From NCBI GenBank assembly GCA_947475295.1, contig CANJLF010000003.1, positions 62,001 to 126,000 of the forward strand: a DNA stretch of 64,000 bases, read 5' to 3'. Within the stretch, counting starts at the first letter, position 1. Each line of letters begins with the position of its first letter. Source of the stretch: Fidelibacterota bacterium. Lineage in GTDB: Bacteria; Pseudomonadota; Alphaproteobacteria; Rhodospirillales; Rhodospirillaceae. This document shows, piece by piece, positions 61,155 through 64,000 of the stretch. The notes below the pieces were generated by a model. That model was not told the origin of the DNA and did not search any database. It worked only from the letters and a program-made list of their open reading frames with translations. A program made the position numbers and the translations under genes.

Positions 61155-61555
61155 GCCACCTTCTCCGACACCCATACCCCGAACGCACACACCGCCGCCG
61201 TCACGAAGGCGCCCCAAGCCATGTCGACCACAGTGACCGTGACCGACCAGCCTTTGAGCGTCGCCTGGTTGGTAAGGTCGTAGGTGCCGTAGGCCACAAG
61301 GCCCAAGAGCGCCCCGGTCCAGGCCGCCGTCAGCACGCCGCCGCCGGCCAGCGCCGGGCGGATCACAAGCGCCGCCATGCCGACGCCGTACAGGAGGTAG
61401 AACAACGCCGCCGCGCCCAGCGCGGGCTTTTCCGCCAGCAGGCCGCCGAGCTTGGGACGGTAGAGGAAATTGACGGCCTGGCTGAGCCAGACGAAGTCCA
61501 CAACCACCAGCAGCAGGAAGCTCGCCAGCGAGGCGATGACAAGGCTCTTGGACAT
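61151..61555 (-). CDS. DUF2177 membrane protein
   Basis: The 134-residue product matches DUF2177, with four membrane spans and the typical VVVDFVWLSQAVNFLYRPKLGGL and YGTYDLTNQATLKGWSVTVTVVDMAWGAF. No function is known. It overlaps the end of the convergent PadR-associated gene by four bases and lies 17 bp after the PAS-like gene on the same strand. Confidence 0.9.
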   Translation of the reverse strand: MSKSLVIASLASFLLLVVVDFVWLSQAVNFLYRPKLGGLLAEKPALGAAALFYLLYGVGMAALVIRPALAGGGVLTAAWTGALLGLVAYGTYDLTNQATLKGWSVTVTVVDMAWGAFVTAAVCAFGVWVSEKVA

Positions 61556-61572
61556 CAGTGACTTCTCCCAAC

Positions 61573-62145
61573 TTATTGCGCGCAGGCGCTCAGCACGGCT
61601 TCCGGCGTAACTGCGTCCGGCGTGCCGGCGCCGATATCGATCCAGCGGATCAGGGTGACGGTGCGTACGAACTCGGCCGGCTCGGGGCCAGCGGTTTCAA
61701 CAGTCTTACCAACGCTCGCGCTGAAGACCACCAGGCACACACGCCCGCTTTGCTCATGCAGCAGCGGCAAGCCAACCCCGACAGCATGAGTCTTGAAAGG
61801 GCCGTGGCGCACGTCGCGCCGCACGAAATAGCCGCAAGGCTTGGTGACGGCGCTCCAGGCATTATGCGAGGCTTCGGTCCGGGCCGTGGGATGGAAATTG
61901 GAGAGCACATCGTGTCCGGTCAGATCGTGGCCGGCCAAAGACGACAAACCGGTGCCGAATAGACGAAAGCGCATTTCGGTGGGGCCAAGCACATCGACGA
62001 TAGCGACCGCCGATTGCCGTTTGAAGGGCGGCGCGTCGAGGAAACTCCCCAAGGTCGGCATCAGGCCGGTCTTGGAAATGTTTTTCCAATGTAGAAAAAA
62101 CTCATCCACACTGCGCGGAATTGCCGAGGCTGTCTGAGGTAACAT
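61573..62145 (-). CDS. PAS_5-type domain protein
   Basis: This 190-residue protein is similar to alphaproteobacterial PAS_5 (PF07310) proteins, with RFRLFGTGLSSLAGHDLTGHDVL as the core and VRRDVRHGPFKTHAVGVGLPLL following. No output domain is attached, so it may sense and pass a signal to a partner. It is cotranscribed with the DUF2177 gene by position. Confidence 0.75.
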   Translation of the reverse strand: MLPQTASAIPRSVDEFFLHWKNISKTGLMPTLGSFLDAPPFKRQSAVAIVDVLGPTEMRFRLFGTGLSSLAGHDLTGHDVLSNFHPTARTEASHNAWSAVTKPCGYFVRRDVRHGPFKTHAVGVGLPLLHEQSGRVCLVVFSASVGKTVETAGPEPAEFVRTVTLIRWIDIGAGTPDAVTPEAVLSACAQ

Positions 62146-62292
62146 ACCTAACCCTCACGTCGTCGCCGATGGCATGGACAAAAATTATACTAGGCCCTGT
62201 GCTATTGTCCATGCGGGTACATAACGATATCAATCCGTTAGCGCTCGAAACCATGCCGCTGCATTTTTGTGCAGTGATGAGAGAGATTCGCG

Positions 62293-62550
62293 ATGACCTG
62301 CTTCGTTTATGTGCTCGGCAGTCACGGCAAAGGCGGCCCACGCACGTACGTCGGCTGGACCAACGATCTGGAACGCCGGCTTAAGGCGCACAACAGCGGT
62401 GACGGCGCAAAGTCCACACGCGGGCGCCTGTGGCTGTTGTTGTATACCGAGGCATACACAACCAAGGGCGAAGCCATGAGTAGAGAATGGCACCTGAAGC
62501 GGGATCGGAAGTTTAGGAAGAAGCTGAGCGAGAGCGTGGGGTTGGTTTAA
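62293..62550 (+). CDS. GIY-YIG domain protein
   Basis: The 85-residue protein has the UvrC-like GIY-YIG fold: CFVYVLGSHGKGGPRTYVGWTNDLERRLKAHNSGDGAKSTRG, with the Tyr/Val core in FVYVL and TYVGW and the Arg in ERRLKAH. Its role may be DNA handling or nuclease-like, but stand-alone proteins of this type are of unknown function. It overlaps the end of the convergent aminopeptidase gene by four bases. Confidence 0.9.
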   Translation: MTCFVYVLGSHGKGGPRTYVGWTNDLERRLKAHNSGDGAKSTRGRLWLLLYTEAYTTKGEAMSREWHLKRDRKFRKKLSESVGLV

Positions 62551-64000
62551 GCGACCGCCGCCGTGGCCGTTGCCAGCCATGCTTTTGTCTCGGCGTCCAC
62601 CAGCGGGCTCAAAGTCTCGCGCACACGGGCGTGATAGCCATTGAGCCAGGCTTTTTCGGCAGATGTGAGCAGGCCCGCCTCCACCATATTGAGATCTATC
62701 GGCGCCAATGTAATCGTCTCGAATTCCAGCAGCGCTTTTTCCGCGCCGGCGGGCTTGGGCGCCTCGCGCACGGCGACCAGATTCTCGATACGGATGCCGT
62801 ATTCGCCGGTCTTGTAGTAGCCGGGCTCGTTGGAGATCACCATGCCCGGTTCCAGCGCCACGGCGTTGCCGACTTTGCTGATGCGCTGCGGGCCTTCGTG
62901 CACGCCGAGATACGTGCCGACGCCGTGGCCCGTGCCGTGATCGTAGTCGAGGCCTTCCTGCCACAGCGCATGACGCGCGAGCGCGTCCAGTTGGCTGCCC
63001 GTGGTGCCTTTGACAAAGCGCGCCATGGCCAGCGCGATGTGGCCCTTCAAGACCAGCGTGAAGCGGTGCTTCTGTTCGGCCGTGGCCTTACCAATCGCAA
63101 AGGTGCGCGTCACGTCGGTGGTGCCGTCGAGATATTGGCCGCCGCTATCCAGCAGCATCACCATGTCGGGGTGAATGCGCGCGGCGGTCTTGGGATGGGC
63201 GCGGTAATGCACGATGGCGCCGTTGCCGGCGGCGCCGGCGATGGTCGCGAAGCTGGGCCCGCGGAAGGTATTGCTCTCGGCGCGGAACTGCTCCAGCCGC
63301 TCGGCGGCGGTGATCTCCGTGAGCTGGCCCTTCGGCGCTTCTTTGGAAAGCCAGGCGAGGAAGCGCGATAGCGCCGCGCCGTCGCGTACATGGGCGTCAC
63401 GCACACCTTGCAGCTCGGCGGGATGTTTGCGCGCTTTCAAGGCGGTACAGGGATCGGCCATGACCCTGACCTTGCGCCCGGCGGCCAAGCGGTCGTAGGC
63501 CCAGCGCGAGCCGGTGTCGCGGTCGAGACCGATGACGGCGACGGATTTATCGAGCGCGGTCAGCTCGTGGTCGAGGCCGTCGTAGGCTGCGAGACGCACA
63601 TCGGGACCGAGATGCGCTTTGACCTCGGGTGAAATCTTGGCTGGGTCGATGAACAACACCGCTTTGCCATCCGCCAACAGCAGCGCATAGGCATAGGTCA
63701 GCGGGCTGTATTCCACATCGCCGCCGCGAATGTTGAACAGCCAGGCAATGGAATCCAACGCCGTAAGGAAGAAGGCGCCGAGCGCCTCACCCTTCAGCAC
63801 ATCGGCGATGAGCCCACGCTTTTCCGCCGACGAACGCCCGGCGAATTTCTCTGGATAGGCCATGACGGCTGCGCGCGGCCGGGCCGGCTGATTGGGCCAG
63901 ACCTGGTCGATCAGATTGTGCGGCAGCGGCAGCAGCGCCGCGCCGGCCTTCATGGCGGCCTCTTCCAGACGCGCGAGGCCGGCCGGCGTATGCAGGCGCG
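62547..64000 (-). CDS. pepP: M24-family Xaa-Pro aminopeptidase (5' partial)
   Basis: The frame is open to the window edge; the ATG at 63953 is internal, since the coding frame continues upstream (RLHTPAGLARLEEAAMKAG) and family members usually have about 140 more residues. The metal-binding catalytic domain shows the aspartates in LLDSGGQYLDGTTDVTRT, His in HGTGHGVGTYLG, and Glu in SNEPGYY and FETITLAPID. Two manganese ions are expected. It should remove the N-terminal residue before a proline. The gene end is at 62547; the N-terminus is missing from this window. Confidence 0.9.
   Translation of the reverse strand, partial: RLHTPAGLARLEEAAMKAGAALLPLPHNLIDQVWPNQPARPRAAVMAYPEKFAGRSSAEKRGLIADVLKGEALGAFFLTALDSIAWLFNIRGGDVEYSPLTYAYALLLADGKAVLFIDPAKISPEVKAHLGPDVRLAAYDGLDHELTALDKSVAVIGLDRDTGSRWAYDRLAAGRKVRVMADPCTALKARKHPAELQGVRDAHVRDGAALSRFLAWLSKEAPKGQLTEITAAERLEQFRAESNTFRGPSFATIAGAAGNGAIVHYRAHPKTAARIHPDMVMLLDSGGQYLDGTTDVTRTFAIGKATAEQKHRFTLVLKGHIALAMARFVKGTTGSQLDALARHALWQEGLDYDHGTGHGVGTYLGVHEGPQRISKVGNAVALEPGMVISNEPGYYKTGEYGIRIENLVAVREAPKPAGAEKALLEFETITLAPIDLNMVEAGLLTSAEKAWLNGYHARVRETLSPLVDAETKAWLATATAAVA

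Overview
The window is a 64 kb piece of a GC-rich alphaproteobacterial chromosome. The evidence is a circularly permuted (two-piece) tmRNA gene, an alpha-type SspB adaptor, a DnaA-like HdaA regulator, an RpoH-type sigma factor, and a complete alphaproteobacterial division and cell-wall (dcw) cluster that runs from an amidase and RNase P RNA through mraZ to ftsZ, lpxC, bamD, recN and ligA. No plasmid, phage, insertion-sequence or CRISPR material was seen, and no tRNA gene was found. Genus cannot be assigned from the sequence alone.

Layout. (1) 1-12.9 kb: hdaA, a DUF2066 protein, purM, a drug/metabolite transporter, purN, ndk, a large secreted alpha/beta hydrolase, holC, a DegP/HtrA protease, hflC, hflK and an Mrp/ApbC Fe-S carrier ATPase. 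(2) 13.0-17.4 kb: two tandem, clearly duplicated secreted trypsin-like proteases of about 690 residues, each with its own copy of the upstream region. (3) 17.4-19.3 kb: folA, a small secreted protein with a strong terminator, and thyA. (4) 19.4-25.2 kb: permuted ssrA (tmRNA), sspB, class I fumarase, two alpha/beta hydrolases, class II fumarase and a ribbon-helix-helix protein. (5) 25.2-32.1 kb: a large AsmA-like protein, an acyl-CoA dehydrogenase, rpoH and a cell-wall amidase. (6) 32.1-59.4 kb: rnpB, then mraZ-rsmH-ftsL-ftsI-murE-murF-mraY-murD-ftsW-murG-murC-murB-ddl-ftsQ-ftsA-ftsZ, an enoyl-CoA hydratase, lpxC, bamD, recN and ligA. (7) 59.4-64 kb: a VOC-fold protein with a lysine-rich tail, a PadR regulator with a membrane partner, a DUF2177 protein, a PAS-like protein, a GIY-YIG protein and an M24 aminopeptidase cut by the window edge.

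How the genes work together. The dcw genes from mraZ to ftsQ are almost all joined by 1-4 base overlaps (ATGA or TAATG type), so they probably form one translationally coupled operon making peptidoglycan precursors and the divisome. Its promoter carries a four-repeat MraZ operator interleaved with a perfect TTGACA -35 box. ftsZ is set apart from ftsA by a 316 bp AT-richer spacer holding two very long hairpins. The tmRNA and the SspB adaptor that would deliver its tagged products to ClpXP sit side by side. The thyA/folA and hflK/hflC/degP genes, usually contiguous in alphaproteobacteria, are here split by the mrp and protease-pair block.

Most unusual: the ftsA-ftsZ double hairpin, the permuted tmRNA with its 15-codon tag and a following cluster of mutually complementary repeats, the tandem protease pair, and the two-dyad operator in front of padR. 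I did not find a clearly new defence or biosynthetic system.
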